NCBI GenBank assembly: GCA_022316685.1 | Contig: JAKJHU010000005.1 | Location: 15,788,707 to 15,852,706, forward strand | DNA: 64,000 nucleotides | Direction: 5' to 3' | Origin: Progne subis subis | Lineage: Eukaryota; Chordata; Aves; Passeriformes; Hirundinidae | Part shown: positions 11,854 through 24,354 of the stretch, in pieces | How positions within the stretch are numbered: the first letter of the stretch is position 1 | Layout of the letters: every line of letters starts with the position of its first letter | The notes under the pieces: model-generated | Told to the model about the DNA's origin: nothing | The model's input: the letters and a program-made list of their open reading frames with translations, nothing else | The model's database searches: none | Position numbers and translations under genes: made by a program

Positions 11854-14800
11854 CCCCCTGTCGTTCTCAGAAGTCAGCACCTCTGCTTGCTCTTTTCTTG
11901 TTTTTCCAGTGCTGGAATTACAGCAGTAGAATCCTTCCCCTCTCTGCACATAACTTGGGCAAGGATTTGATACTTAAGGAAGATAACAGATTTGATGAAG
12001 AAATTCAGAAACACAGAACTGACAAATGAAATAAACAAGTTTATCGTATTTCCTGTATGAAAGCATAAAGAGGAAAGTTTCAAAGGAAACAACTTTCAAG
12101 TGACAGAACATGTAAGAACATGTGATTTAAATGAGTTTACGAAGTAAGATTTAAAGACAGGCTTTTAAGTTGGCTGGATGATCACTCCTCAGTTCTTTAA
12201 AGATTCTGAACTGTTTTGTTCAATGACAGAAATGATTTAACTTTATTAATAACTTTATTGTGTTAGTTAAACAAACTGAAACATAACGAAATAGATAAAA
12301 AAGAACAAAAAGAAAACCTCGACAACTTAAATCCATCAACACCCAGCAAAGAAGCCCCAGACTAGTGTTGGGGAGGATGAAGACTAGCACTCAGTCTAGG
12401 TCATTAAAACTAACATCAAAATAAATTAGGAATTAAGTAATGCAGCTATAAATTAAGACCAGGCCGATTATCAGTCTCCCTTCTTTGAACTCTCTTTTGG
12501 TTATGATGATTTTGCCTCCTGGAGCTGCATCAAGCAGTGGGATCACACAACAGACACCGGGAGAACACTCTTGACAAGCCAATTGTGGTAACTTGTCTTT
12601 CGCAGAAGATGTCTTTTCAGAGCTCCAGGGACACTAACACAAACCATAAAAGTGGTCCTATTTCAGTACTTCTTAATTTGTGGCATCTATCTTACAGAAG
12701 AGAAAGGACCAGGAAGCTCAAAAGATGAGGCATGAGAAGGCAACAGCACGCTGTGAGGGACAGGCTGACCTTTCATTCTCAAGTGAATGTTTAGGATTGT
12801 TTCAAATGAGGGGATGTTTTGGCTGCGGTCACAGGCCCTTTCCAGTTCCAGCTATGTTAAGGCAGATGGGATCTGCCCTTGCTGTTCTCCACATGCTTGT
12901 CACCATTCTTCTGCTAGTAGGTAGGCTTCTTTCAGGTGTTCTGGTGGTTCATCCTCTGTGAGCACTTGCCATGAAATAGCCTAAATAAGCAATCGCACGG
13001 ATGTGGAACTGCCCATTTTATCTTGGCTGTCTGAAGTAGTTCTGGGTGAGGAGAGGACGCTGGACTGTTTGCCATTCCTTTTGTAGGACTGAGCATTGGT
13101 AGCAGTGGGGTGATGGCCAGGATTTGGTACAAGGCTGGAACTGTCATCTATGTAGAGAACAGCTGAAGCTGTTCTGAAGCTGAAGGAGGAGTGTCTGTAG
13201 TATTATCTGTTGTGATGGGGAATTTGACTGACCCTCATACAGACCTGTAGCAATTCCAAAACAAAAATTTAAGTATTTCAAAAGTCTGGGAGATTTCCCA
13301 GCTAGAGATAAATCAACAGCTAAAAAGAAATCCAGAAGACAAAACAAAAAAGAAGGAAAAATATGCAGTTCATGAACTCTAACTTTCACAGCCATTGAAA
13401 TTCTCTTAGAATGTATCTTGGAAGTCTGTTTAAGAAGAAGAGACAATGCTGGCAAGTTCTTTCTACTACTGGGCCCACCACAAGCTAAGAAAGCTTTGGC
13501 AGAGGTGGGCACAGTCTCTTTTGTGACATCTTGAACTTCTTTTCCCCAGGAGGGCCGTGGAGAGATAGAGTGACAGCAGAACTCCTGACTAAGGAGTTCC
13601 TTGGTGTCTCCCTAATCTCTTGCACACAGCTCTCAGTGTGTTTGGTCATATCTACCTCCAGACCTATGAACAACGTTCAAGCTATGCAGCTTTCTCTAGT
13701 TGGCTTCAAATGTGGTTCCCTTGGTTATTGCCTATTTTGGGCAAATTTCTACTGAACTAAAACTTTGGAAGATTTTCTGTTTTTATATTAAAGCATATAT
13801 GTCTGGGATCTTTTCCTCCAAACAGCAAAAATGTCGACACTGAACACCCGCATTCCTGTAGGAGCCAGGATGGCTTTATCTGAGTGACAAGGTCCAGGGA
13901 TGATAGTATGTTGCCAGGTTATGTAAGGTCCAGTTCACATATCCAATTAAAAAGAAGGCTTTTGTCAACAACTGACCATTTAATGTTCATTTATCAGTGA
14001 AGATCAAAACTAACGAAGTAGAGAGCTGACAATCATCTTTCCATTTGGAAGGCACATTGCACTGGACAGCCGTTCTTCCAGAATCTCAGTACAGAAATGC
14101 TACTTTAAAATTTCTGAGATGAAATGCAGTTAAGCAGTAAATTTATCTCACCCTGGTGTATCATTGCTCTCACCATGTGTAATGTTCATTTCCTCTCCTG
14201 GAACTCTGATGTGCAGCAGCAGGTTACACAGCCCTGGCTTCTGTGAACCCATTGGCTTCACTTAGGATACATGTCTTCATTTTCAACAATGTTGTCATGT
14301 TTCTTCCTAATCCAGGCCACTGTGTCTGCTTATTAACTCATAGGAGGTATTTCCTCAGGACAGTTCTTGTCTTCATTAGTATGTTTGCTGGTTTATCTCA
14401 GACCTGACAAAATAAAGAATGCATAATAAATTTCAGAATAAAAGCCCTGGACTTTTTAAAACATCATTATAATGAAGAAGTAATATCTAAGTTTTTGACC
14501 TCTTCTGTTCCCTTTTGGAGGCACAGTTTGAACATGCCAAGAACTGGAACCAAAACAGTCATTAACTAATTAAGATTTAGTAACTACAGTCCATGAATGA
14601 ACTCAGAATAGACACCTCTTGTGTCTGTCTTCCCCTCCAGGTGACTTCTATTGTGAGCCCAAAAACTGAATGTGTCAGGGCAAAATTTAGCTCTCAGCAG
14701 TCTCAGTAAAAGGGCTAAGACCCATGTGAGTAACATGACAGACAGTGTTAAATCTTTCAAATGCTAAAGCTGTTGCAGTCACAGCATGTCATAACAAAAA

Positions 14801-17375
14801 TGCTAAAACAAGCTGAAAACCCTCAATGGGAAAGCACAGGAACTAGGACATAGAGGGTTTTAAGGAGAAATTTTTTAAATAAGCTATGGCAGCTCAGTCC
14901 TATAGTCTTTTTCTAAGAGCCACTCATCTCATAGCCAACAGAAATGTCACCTGAGGGAGGACTATACACTCCAGTCTAACATCAGCAGCGCTCTTGATAT
15001 TTATAGTCCTGTAAATTATGGATACACAGCCATTTATCTTTCTTGGAGTAGATTCAAACCTGGTGTGAGCTCACCAGGCTTGCAGCTGGGTAGAGCTGGT
15101 CTTTTTTCTCTTATAGAGATCTTACTCCAGAAAAGCACTTAACTCCTAGGGATAGAACAATCTGATTATTTGTGCTGGAACCTTCATGTTTGGATTTAGA
15201 CATGTATTAGACTTAAAGGGACCTCAGCAGGGATGTGATTTTTCAGCTTACTCTCACTGATGAATAAAAATACATTTTTTCCTAATTGCATCTGAAACTT
15301 TCAGCTTTGTATGCAACCATTTTCCTTCCGCTTTATACTGATACTAGCATGCAAGGGCAGCTAGATGTCTCACTAGAACGAACTCTGAAAAACTTTTTCT
15401 TTCCCAAGGAAGATCAACTAGAGTCTCTTTTATACTAAATATATTTTCCCCTCAATCCACTTCTTCAGAATGTATTAAAAAAGAAGTCACAGAGAGAGAG
15501 CTTCTTGAATAGGATCACGAATAATTGACACTGCTTCTCCTCCATGTAGCTTGTTCTGAAAAAAATGTACATAGGGAAAAATCAGCTATTATCATTTGCA
15601 TTGTTTGATTCTTTCAGTCCATTTTGTACAACATTTACCACAAGAAAGTGAAAATTTCTTGGAACAGAGAGCAGTCACTATTTTATGTGAACTTTCATGC
15701 ACTCATAATTTTTATCAGAATATATTCACTGAAAATGAACTGGCATTTTCCATGTTTCTATTGACTACAATCAGTATTGCATCAGGTTTTAGTAGTGGGT
15801 GCAATTATATTACTTCTTTACAGACCAGCCGGTATGATCTTATTGACCTTTAAGAAATAAATATGTGAGCATTAAACAACCTAACAACCCTGAGAAGTGG
15901 TTTCACCCCCAGAGAGTCACACTCTAGGAGGGATAATGAATAAAGGGCTTATCAGAATCTTTGTAACATATTAGAAACATTCTCCAGATTACCCATAAAA
16001 TTCATTAGAGACTAGTGACCTGTGCTGAAGCCTGATAAGACAGAAGCTCAGGAAAGAGTTGAGAAAAACATGATCCATCAGAGTCATGGAAATCAAGGGT
16101 TGGGAGTAGAAGTGTATAAGTCTAAGTATATGGATAGGGAACATTGCTATTTGGAAAAGATAATGAAAGGGCATAAAAAAGAACAGAAAAATGTCTTAGT
16201 TCTTAATGCTGCAAATATCCAAAGTGAGAGCTTCAGCACTGAATTATATAGTTTGTAGGTCATATCTTTGTTGATAAGTAAAAGAGGGTCAGGAATCCAA
16301 GCATTATGTACAGACTTGTGTCTGCCCTGCTCAGGGCTCACTCACTGTGGAGTGACGGACACACAGCGTAACAGTTCTGTCAAACCCCTCTGGCCCTAAA
16401 ATACAAATGTCCTTTTGTAAATGCTTTTCCATTTCAGGTGTCCAAAAGATTGTCATGGACACATAACTGGTGCTTTAGAGCATGAGAGGGAGGGCGGGCA
16501 TGATATAACCCCAGGTGTTTGGGAGTGGTGCATAGATGAAGAGCTGACAAAATGTACCAGCGCACAGCCCAGGAGAAAGATCTCTGGGGCAGTTTGAAAC
16601 TGAATGAGGGAATGAGAAAGCAATTAGTCAGTATGTATGATCAAGGGCCTGTCTTGGCCTTGTGTACAGCTGTTTGTTAGTTCAGAATCTGGTCATTCTT
16701 CCAGAGACCTCTCATATCTGAGTGGCCCGCAATAAGCTATGAGTTTAGATCTCTAGTAAGAAAGAAACCAGTAGGGTTTTGTTTCAATAGTGTAACTTTG
16801 CCACCACAGAAGGGGAACATTTGCAGTCATCCAGCATGTACATAAGTGAGACTGCCCTGGGATCAATGAGAATACAGCATTTTTGCAAAGAATATTAGGT
16901 GTGGACCTAAATATTAGGGAGATAGTCAAGGCAGAGGGCAAGACTGCTCTCTTAAAATAAAGAGAGAGAGGAGTTTCACAGGTCTTGGGCGGGAGCTCTT
17001 TAAAGAAATTCAATATCCCTCTGTGATGTCAATGGAAGATGAAAAATTTATTAGCATTGGTTATAGAAGTGTATATCTGGAAGCAGATGGAAATGCCAAG
17101 AAAGAAATCTTGCAATTGCAAAATGCATGAAAATGTAGAAGCTGCAAAGAGATCATTAAAAGCACAAAGTGGTACTGTTAATATATAACTATAAAATAAA
17201 CATAAAAGTGCCTAATTATAGGATCTTAAATGATCAGCTGCAAAAGGAAGAGTAATTTTCCTGCTTTGCATTTAAGTTAGGAAGAAAATCCATCCTGGAA
17301 TCATTAGTGGTGATTAGTTGCTGTATTTCTTAGGGAATTATCAGCTGTGATAACTAGATGACATTGCCTTATGTG

Positions 17376-17399
17376 TTTTGAGGCCTCTGAGCCTCAAAA
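17376..17399 (+). repeat. stem-loop, 9-bp perfect arms
   Basis: The arm TTTTGAGGC and its reverse complement GCCTCAAAA are separated by a 6-base loop. A few such hairpins are expected by chance in 64 kb, so no function is inferred. Confidence 0.7.
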
Positions 17400-17944
17400 A
17401 TATATTTGACTTACAAATTAATCTTTGTCACTGTAAGAATAAATTTGGTTAGCATTAATGAAAGCTGTTCTTATTACAAGCTACCTCTAGAACTGGAATT
17501 TTGATAACAGTGCAAAACTTCACAATACTGGTAGTGAAAACAGACACTTGGCACGGTTAAGAAGTGACAAAATTACACAGAACTGAGATCCAGATGCAAT
17601 TTCCAAACCAACCGTGGTCATGACTTTGGAAATCTGAAACTAAAAGAACCCCTCATCTAATCAAGGCTTTAATTACAGCCAATTCCCCCTGCTTTTTTCC
17701 TATGTTTCTAGCAGTGATACTGACTAGACATAGAGGTACAGTGATTTCCCCCTGAAATTCATGTCCTTCAGCAATGTTGCTAGTGTCAGTCCAGATGATG
17801 AAATTTTATTTCTGGTTCCCACTTTCCATGCAGAGAGTGAGTGAACCTTTTAGGTATTAATGAATTCCCTAATCTCTAGAGTTAATTTCTTTTCTGCTCT
17901 AAGTAGAACTTCTTCTATAGAAAGTACCATTTTCAAGAAGCAGA

Positions 17945-18302
17945 CATAGAAACACAGAATGATAGGATAGTTTGGGCTGGAAGGGACCTAAAAAGTCATC
18001 TAGTGTCAATCCCCTTGCCATGGACAGGCACACTTTCCACTAGACCAGGTTGCTCAAAGTCCCACCCAGCTTGACCTTGAGCATTTCCAGGAATGGGATA
18101 TCCACAGTTTCTCTAGGCAACCTATGCTACTGTCTCACTAGCCTCACAATAAAGGATTTCTTCCTAATATCTAATTTAAACCTCTAAACTCTCTTATAGT
18201 TCAAAGTAATTTCCTCTTGTACTGTCAGTATATGTCTTTGTAAAAAGTCATTATTCATCTTGTAGGTTCCCTTCAGGTATGAGAATTATGTCACCCCAGA
18301 GC
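17945..18302 (-). mobile_element. CR1 LINE 3' fragment
   Basis: The left edge carries the inverted CR1 3' terminus (GAATGATAGGATAG..., then GGCTGGAAGGGACCT), so the element lies on the minus strand. It continues through the CR1 3' UTR ('catggacaggcac', 'caggttgctcaaa', 'aaggatttcttcctaatatc') into the distal part of ORF2. It is 5'-truncated, as most avian CR1 copies are. The last recognisable CR1 words, at about 18285-18302, match the segment that in full CR1 copies is a CT-rich stretch. The element stops exactly where the TCTCC array begins. It is moderately diverged with no usable reading frame. Confidence 0.85.
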
Positions 18303-18539
18303 CCTCTCCTCTCCTCTCCTCTCCTCTCCTCTCCTCTCCTCTCCTCTCCTCTCCTCTCCTCTCCTCTCCTCTCCTCTCCTCTCCTCTCCTCTCCTCTCCT
18401 CTCCTCTCCTCTCCTCTCCTCTCCTCTCCTCTCCTCTCCTCTCCTCTCCTCTCCTCTCCTCTCCTCTCCTCTCCTCTCCTCTCCTCTCCTCTCCTCTCCT
18501 CTCCTCTCCTCTCCTCTCCTCTCCTCTCCTCTCCTCTCC
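18303..18539 (+). repeat. (TCTCC)n microsatellite, about 47 pure copies
   Basis: 237 bp of uninterrupted pentanucleotide, pyrimidine-only on the plus strand (GGAGA on the minus strand). It abuts the CR1 fragment on its left and unique sequence on its right. The unit is a mirror repeat and the purine strand carries regular GG pairs, so triplex or two-tetrad quadruplex structures are plausible. Leu/Ser/Pro and Arg/Gly/Glu open frames across it are artefacts. The absence of point interruptions indicates recent expansion or frequent replication slippage. Confidence 0.99.
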
Positions 18540-19018
18540 GGGACTGTGACATCAGGAGATTTCTGGTGGGTGTAACAGAGGTTCTAACTGCATGTACACC
18601 AAACCAAAACAAGCCAGAACTACCACAGAAACCATTGGTCCTGAATTGTCCTGTCCCTGCTGCTTGATTAAAAAAATATTTTTATTTGTTTTCTGTTGCA
18701 TCTTTGGAACAAAAGGTGGAGACATTCTTAGGGCATGAAAAAGTAGAACAGGTTTCTGGTTTATTTTCAGCTGTGATCTCAGATAATGTTGGCTCAAAAT
18801 GTTTAAATGAATATAAAATAAAGGCCTTGGTTTTAGCCTACTCTGTTAGAAACCAGATCCATATCTGCCTGAATATAGGGAAGTTCAAAATATTCACTTG
18901 AGGCAGCTTGACCCTGGTTTTTTCCTCCTTCCCTCTCACAAATATAATCACTAAATGAAAGGGCACACTTTTGTTGCCAGTTTTCACAGTTATTATTCAG
19001 TTTTCACACAGCTTCCAG
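18540..19018. other. unique non-coding DNA between repeats
   Basis: About 480 bp between the TCTCC array and the probable LTR. CR1 does not visibly resume after the array, and no other feature is recognised. Confidence 0.6.
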
Positions 19019-19292
19019 TGGAAATCCAGGACTACCGCTAGAGGACACGAAAAGAACGATACTCACGCAAGTCTTTTGTCAGAGCAAAAAGAGAAGAGAA
19101 GTTTATTTCTTGACCTTGATTTATATAGATTCTGGACAATGACCAGGGATTGGAGAATGAGGCTGCCACCTCTCCACCCCCACTGGTCAAACCAGAAGTC
19201 CATCAATTGTCCCTCCTCCAGAGAGAAATGCAAAAACAATCACTTTGTTTATGTTGGAATCTGTGAGAAACTCCACTACAAAAATGCTAACA
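19019..19292 (-). mobile_element. probable solo LTR of an endogenous retrovirus
   Basis: Read on the minus strand, this block has LTR architecture: a U3-like segment, a TATA box (TATATAAAT, plus 19119-19127), an AATAAA polyadenylation signal just downstream (plus 19102-19107), then an R/U5-like segment containing GCTCTGACAAAAGAC and ending in a conserved-looking GTGTCCTCTAGCGG word. The arrangement and wording resemble avian ERV LTRs as I recall them. No gag, pol or env remnant flanks it, so it would be a solo LTR. The TG...CA boundaries (19292 and 19019) are my guess. The flanking pentamers are only similar (TCCAG and TTCAG), so a target-site duplication is not proven. The family is not assigned. 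Confidence 0.6.
19119..19127 (-). promoter_or_regulatory. TATA box of the probable LTR
   Basis: TATATAAAT on the minus strand, 12-17 bp upstream of an AATAAA signal. It is the core-promoter element expected in an LTR U3 region. Activity is unknown. Confidence 0.5.
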
Positions 19293-19600
19293 TTCAGAAG
19301 GCTGAAAAGAACAAGCAGCACAGGACCCATTTCCATGGACATGAAGTAAACAATATTTGCCTCAGTGTGTGGCAAAGCTAAGTGGTTAATGCATTTAAGC
19401 AATGACTTTGGGGTTTGAGTTAATTCTCACCTTCTCCATGAACAGGTGTCCAGTAATAATACAGTGCAGGCACTACCACTAAGTGCAGGGAAGATGGAGT
19501 TCTGTGATGCCATGGCATTTTTTTAAGGGAAAAATAGGAAATTAATAGGAATTATTGACAAGCAACATGAGAATTGTTTCAGTGCTATTTCATTTATTTT

Positions 19601-20134
19601 ATAGAATCATAGAAACATAGAATGTTAGGGGTTGTAAGGGACCTTAAAGATCATCTGGTCCCACTCCCCCTGTCATGGACAGGGACGCTAGACTCCTAGA
19701 CCAATTTGCTCAAGGCTTTATCCAACCTGGCTTTGAACATGGCCAGGGTTGGGGCATCAACAGCCTCCCCGGGCAACCTGTTCACTGTCTCATCACCCTC
19801 ACATAAAGAATTTCTTCCTAATACCTAACCTAAACTTTCCCTCTTTCAATTTGTACCTGTTACTCCTTGTCCTACAACTACAGTTCCTGACGAAGAGTGC
19901 CTCCCTGGCTTTCCTGTAGGACCCTTCAGACACTGCAAAGTTGGTATCAGGTTTCCAGGCAGCCTTTTCTCCTTCAGGCTGAACAGTCCCAATTTTCTCA
20001 GCCTGTCTTTGTAGAAGAGGTGCTCCAATCCTTTTACCAACTTTATGTCCCTTCTCTGCACTTGCTCCAAGAGTTCCATGACCTTCTTACATTGGGGACA
20101 TCAGAACTCCAGTGTGTATGCAGTACACCAGGTA
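19601..20134 (-). mobile_element. CR1 LINE fragment with the end of ORF2
   Basis: It starts with the inverted CR1 tail (ATAGAATCATAGAAACATAG, then GGGACCTTAAAGATCATCTG) and runs through the whole 3' UTR into ORF2. On the minus strand, 20079-19846 still reads as the C-terminal part of the CR1 reverse-transcriptase polyprotein, including the words MELLEQVQRRDIKLVKGLEH and RLRKLGLFSLKEKRLPGNLI, which are characteristic of CR1. The rest of ORF2, including the RT active site and the endonuclease, is missing through 5' truncation, so this is a dead copy. It ends at a 30-bp tandem repeat. Confidence 0.95.
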
Positions 20135-20206
20135 TATCAGCTTGAGGTTTATCAGAGAGAAAGTTATCAGCTTGAGAGAGAAATCAGGGATATTTATCAG
20201 CTTAAG
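20135..20206 (+). repeat. degenerate 30-bp tandem repeat
   Basis: The word TATCAGCTTGAG occurs at 20135 and 20165, with TATCAGCTTAAG at 20195, giving a period of exactly 30 bp. A further TATCAGAGAG lies inside the first unit at 20150. The array begins where recognisable CR1 sequence stops, so it sits at the truncation junction. The plus-strand frame with repeated Tyr-Gln-Leu-Glu is a by-product. Confidence 0.75.
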
Positions 20207-23200
20207 GAAAGCTATTTGGCTAAAATTTACATCTCTAAACTAGACATCAGGAAAGATATTGGCTCATTGATTTTATATTTCTTATGCTGCTCAGGTTCCG
20301 ATTTACAAAATATGGTTTTCTGATGTTGAAAGAAATTCATAAAAGTACATAATTTTCAGTTCATAATTGTCCAATTATTGTTTTGGCATAAACACTAGTA
20401 AGAAAAAGTATTATGTAAAACAATATAATATATGATATAAATTTATTGGCCAAGCCATGTGTGGCTTTCTTAAATTGAAGTTCCTTATGTGAATCCCTAT
20501 CCATTAACAGAAATAGGAGGAATCTTTTGACTAAAAGAGAGACAGAACTTATTCCTGATGTTCTTAAATTATTGTTTCTATGAGCAGATGAAATGTGACC
20601 TTTAAAATGTTTTAATTAACAGGATATTGATACCACAGTTTTTTAATCTGCTTTGGGTCCAGATTTCTGAGTCAGAATCCTGCTAAAATTTCATAGCATG
20701 CAGATAGAAAACAGCCAGCACCCAGCCTCTGGGTTCAAGCTGTATAGCAGGTTATCCCACACACAGCTACACTGACACAGCAGTAAGAGTTCCAAATCCT
20801 AATCCAAATGAGATTTCTGGATATTTTATGGGCATTAACTAATTTGACCCTCCCATTTCTTTCATTGTTTTCAAATTTAAATAACTACCTTTGTGCTCAT
20901 TTCACTCTTAAAATCTCTGTTCTGGGAACTGTGTTTTTTGAATTCTTGTGGAGTTTTTTAAGTCTTTCAAAAAACTGCCAGAACCCTAACTCTAACTTCC
21001 CCCATGCCACAGCTGCCTACCGTGACTTCATGGCAATCCAGCCTATTTCCAGGCTGAGAGCGTAACATTGACAGACATTTTACAAGAAGTTAACCTCTCT
21101 TTCCCCAGTACCTCTGGCATTCATTCCAGATGACAGACAGATGCAAAATGGCTTCAAACTTGTTTTATTCTCAGTCAGTTGGAGGACACTTCTCAGGATT
21201 TGCACAGATGATGTATCGTGGGTTAAGAACCTCTGAGGTGCAAACCCACTATAGTAGCCAAGGACATGCTTTTGGCCATTGCTGAAGACTACTGAGTACT
21301 TTTCAGAGCACCTTTTTATACCAGTGCTGTAGACCCTCCATCTGGCTACAAGAGAACTGTTACATTACCCAGAGCAGTTCAGGTGCTGTACAGTAACCAC
21401 ACCAGGTGAGGTCCATGAAGAGTATGTTCAAATTCAATGGCATGATTGGTTTAGAGCCTTAAAAGATGCAGCTGTACAGCTTGCATCTCTGGAATTAGTA
21501 CAAGTAAGCTCCAGGGCATCTCTGTATTGACTGCATGGGGAGCAGACATAATTAACTTTTTTCTTTTAGTAACGATAAAGCAAATTACGAACAGTAAAAG
21601 GATATTGAGGTACTTCCATAGGTGAGCAAGTCAATAGTCTCAAGAGTAGAGCAAGATGAGTCCTGGTACAAATGTACATCCCTGCAATCTGCTGCCCCTG
21701 TAGCACAGCTGCTTGATCCAGCCCATCACAAACACATGATTAACGCTGAGAAACAGTGAAGTTTGCATATTGTTTTTGTGCTTGTTGCAGAAGCTGGAAG
21801 ACAATGATTTAATACAATAACTGATTTTAATTTGTGGTCTCTAAAAGGCTATTTCTTAGCCTCTGTCTTGAAGGGCATGACCACACCTGAGCCTAATGTC
21901 ATGCATGCCCTGTCGTGTGAGAACGTAGTGGTGAACTCAGTTCAAAATTCAGATAATAAGTGTCATTATTTTTGAAAAATTTACCACTATTTTGGCCTTG
22001 AAATTTTCTAGTAACCTGCTTTTTTGGGCAACAGCAAGCATGAGATTGGTAGCAGAGATTTGACTGAGGTCCCAGCCACTTGTAAAGTTTTCTGGCCGTT
22101 CTCTCCAATATGTCCGTGAACTGTCCTTTTTTTTTTTTCTGTCACATATACTCAGCCACATTTACATTTGGGTACATCACAGGCCACTATACTAACACAA
22201 GTACTTTCAAATTAAGTCTCTCAGTCTTTTCTGGCTCTATAGTATAAGTTCCAATGCAAAATGTACAGAACACCCACGTAACCCATGGCTTTTAGATCTC
22301 AAAGTAAATGTTTTCACATAATCATGGATTGCATCCAAGCAAATGTCTGTAAGATGACATTTCTGGAAGCTTTTGCATCTTTACATTATATTTAGTTTAC
22401 ACAATATACTGTACAACTGGAAAAAGTGGCCATATGAGCCAGACCAACATTTGACCTCTTGTAGAGTGCCTTTGAGAACAGGCAATTTCTCTACCCTCCT
22501 CTACGCTAACACCTTTTACATCAGACAATTTGCAAATCAGGAATTTCTTTGAAGTTCCTGGTCTTTCTTCCATAGTTTACTTTTCAAAACATCACAAGGC
22601 TAGTGGAATTCATGTATTCATATGCTGGGGGCCCCCATGCAACCCAGCCTGGATCTGAGTTACCCTCTCTTCTTTACATCCACCTTCTTTTCCTCTCTCT
22701 GTGAAGCAGTCTTTTTCCATTCTGATGCACTGGGAATTCTCAGAGTTTGTGGGTGGAGTTGAAATTTGGATCTCCTGGCCCTGCCATCATGCAGCCTTTG
22801 TCCTTCAGGCACCATCCACCCTGTTTCTCAACAGGGCTCAGCACAGCCATTGTGCTGGAGCACCTTTGGTGTTAAGGGAGAGGGGAGGTTTGTCCCTGTA
22901 AAGGCCCACAAATCTACACAAAACTGATCCAGAAACATTTAGGGGAAGGAAACCAACACATTTCTACTGGAAATGTACCAAAGGACAAAATGCAGCACCT
23001 TCTGTCACCTGGCTTTCCTATACATGCTGTTTCCAGGGCTTCTGTGAAAATAGTCAGTGAGCTGTGCTCCCTGTGGGAATGGCTGCAAGGAAGGCATAAC
23101 AGGGGAAAAGAATTTCCTTCGGAGTGATTTCAGGTATCCCAGGGAGCCTGATCCAAAGCCCACTCCAGGCACTGGCAGACCTGACAGAAAGTCTTTAATA

Positions 23201-24112
23201 CTCTGCATCAGGCTTCAGCCTATTCACACATCTGCAAAATATTTTTTATCCGTGTTGCTAGTTTCACAGAAACTGCTGTGGTGCCATCTGGGAACAAGCA
23301 GAAGGAATGTTTTCATTTCCTGAGCATAGGTAAAGGGACTTTTTTTGCTTGTTTATTTTAAGATGCTCTGAAATCCAAAGATGCAAGAAGAACCACTTTT
23401 CTCTGCACAGATAACTGAAATCCCAGTTTAAGTTTTAAACTTTTATTATTTGTTTTTATTTTTTTCCCTTATTTCGCAAATCTATCATTTAGGGTGAAGA
23501 ATCAAAGACATGGGGCAGAAATCTGTCATTTTTCAGTTGTTTGGGTTTTTTCAGTGTAGTACTCCCTGGCTTGCAGAAAACAAAATGTCCTTCTGATGAG
23601 AACTGTACTTCTTTAGATCAAAGGAAGGAGAAGCATAAAAGAAGGACGAAACAGCAAATAGCAGATATGAGAAGGTTAGTGACAAGCAAATAAGTTAGCT
23701 TTCTAAGGAATAAACTGATTATAGTGCTTCTCAGAGGAAGATTATGAGGGTAGCATGTAAAATGTGACCATTTTTACTTGGTTTCTATATCAAGTCATTC
23801 ATGCATGTAACATTTGTTTACATCTGCAAACTGATTCTTCTTAAAATGAATTTTACCTTCCAGTGTCAGTTCTTCTTTTGTCCTCTGTCTTTTCAGTGCC
23901 AAACTCAGCTACTCCCTACAGAGTGTAGTGTGGGACAAGGTCCCAGGTACAGGGTGTTGGTTGTCCTAGGAACGGCTCAGAGCAGGCAGACTTGTGCTAT
24001 GAAGCGGGTTCTTTGGTGTCCCTTAAAGGTAAAGCATCAGCCTCTTCCTCAGAAACAGCAAAATGCAATTTATTTTCTCAACCTAATCAACTATTTCCAT
24101 GAAAGATGAATT
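20207..24112. other. unique non-coding DNA, no gene seen
   Basis: About 3.9 kb with no recognised gene or repeat, apart from a 13-T tract near 22127. Frames of up to 92 aa look random on both strands. Confidence 0.65.
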
Positions 24113-24141
24113 TGTGTGTGTGTGTGTGTCTGTGTGTGTGT
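24113..24141 (+). repeat. (TG)n microsatellite with one C interruption
   Basis: About 14 TG units interrupted once by C at 24130. Alternating purine-pyrimidine sequence of this type can adopt Z-DNA. Confidence 0.9.
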
Positions 24142-24209
24142 TGCTTGTTCAATATTTGTTACAGTTGATCAAGGGGTTCAGCAGCTAAGGGCATGGGCAG
24201 AGACACACT

Positions 24210-24354
24210 CACGTGAAACCCCAGAGGTGTTTAAGGCCAGGCTGGACAGAGCTTTGAGCAACTTAGGCTGCTGGAAGGTGTCCCTGTCCATGGCAGGAGG
24301 GTTGGAACTGGATAATCTTTAAGGTCCCTTCCAAACCAAACCGTTCTATGATAC
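24210..24354 (+). mobile_element. CR1 LINE 3'-UTR fragment
   Basis: Plus-strand CR1 tail: 'gaggtgtttaaggccaggct', 'ggacagagctttgagcaac', 'ggataatctttaaggtccct' and a terminal TTCTATGAT-type octamer region. Only the last ~145 bp of the element survives, without coding sequence. The left boundary is approximate. Confidence 0.9.

Larger units (their letters stand above)
5645..17944. other. unique non-coding DNA, no gene seen
   Basis: About 12 kb with no recognisable gene or interspersed repeat. Scattered open frames of 60-127 aa on both strands are consistent with chance. It contains a 20-bp direct repeat near 7.5 kb, a T-rich patch at about 9167-9185, a 30-A tract at 11177-11206, a 22-T tract at 11832-11853 and a 9-bp stem-loop at 17376-17399. 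The stretch around 7560-7760 is a weak candidate for a conserved non-coding element, by appearance only. Confidence 0.65.

Noticed and set aside
18279..18612. 98- and 108-aa repeat proteins
   Set aside because: Same artefact at the first TCTCC array.
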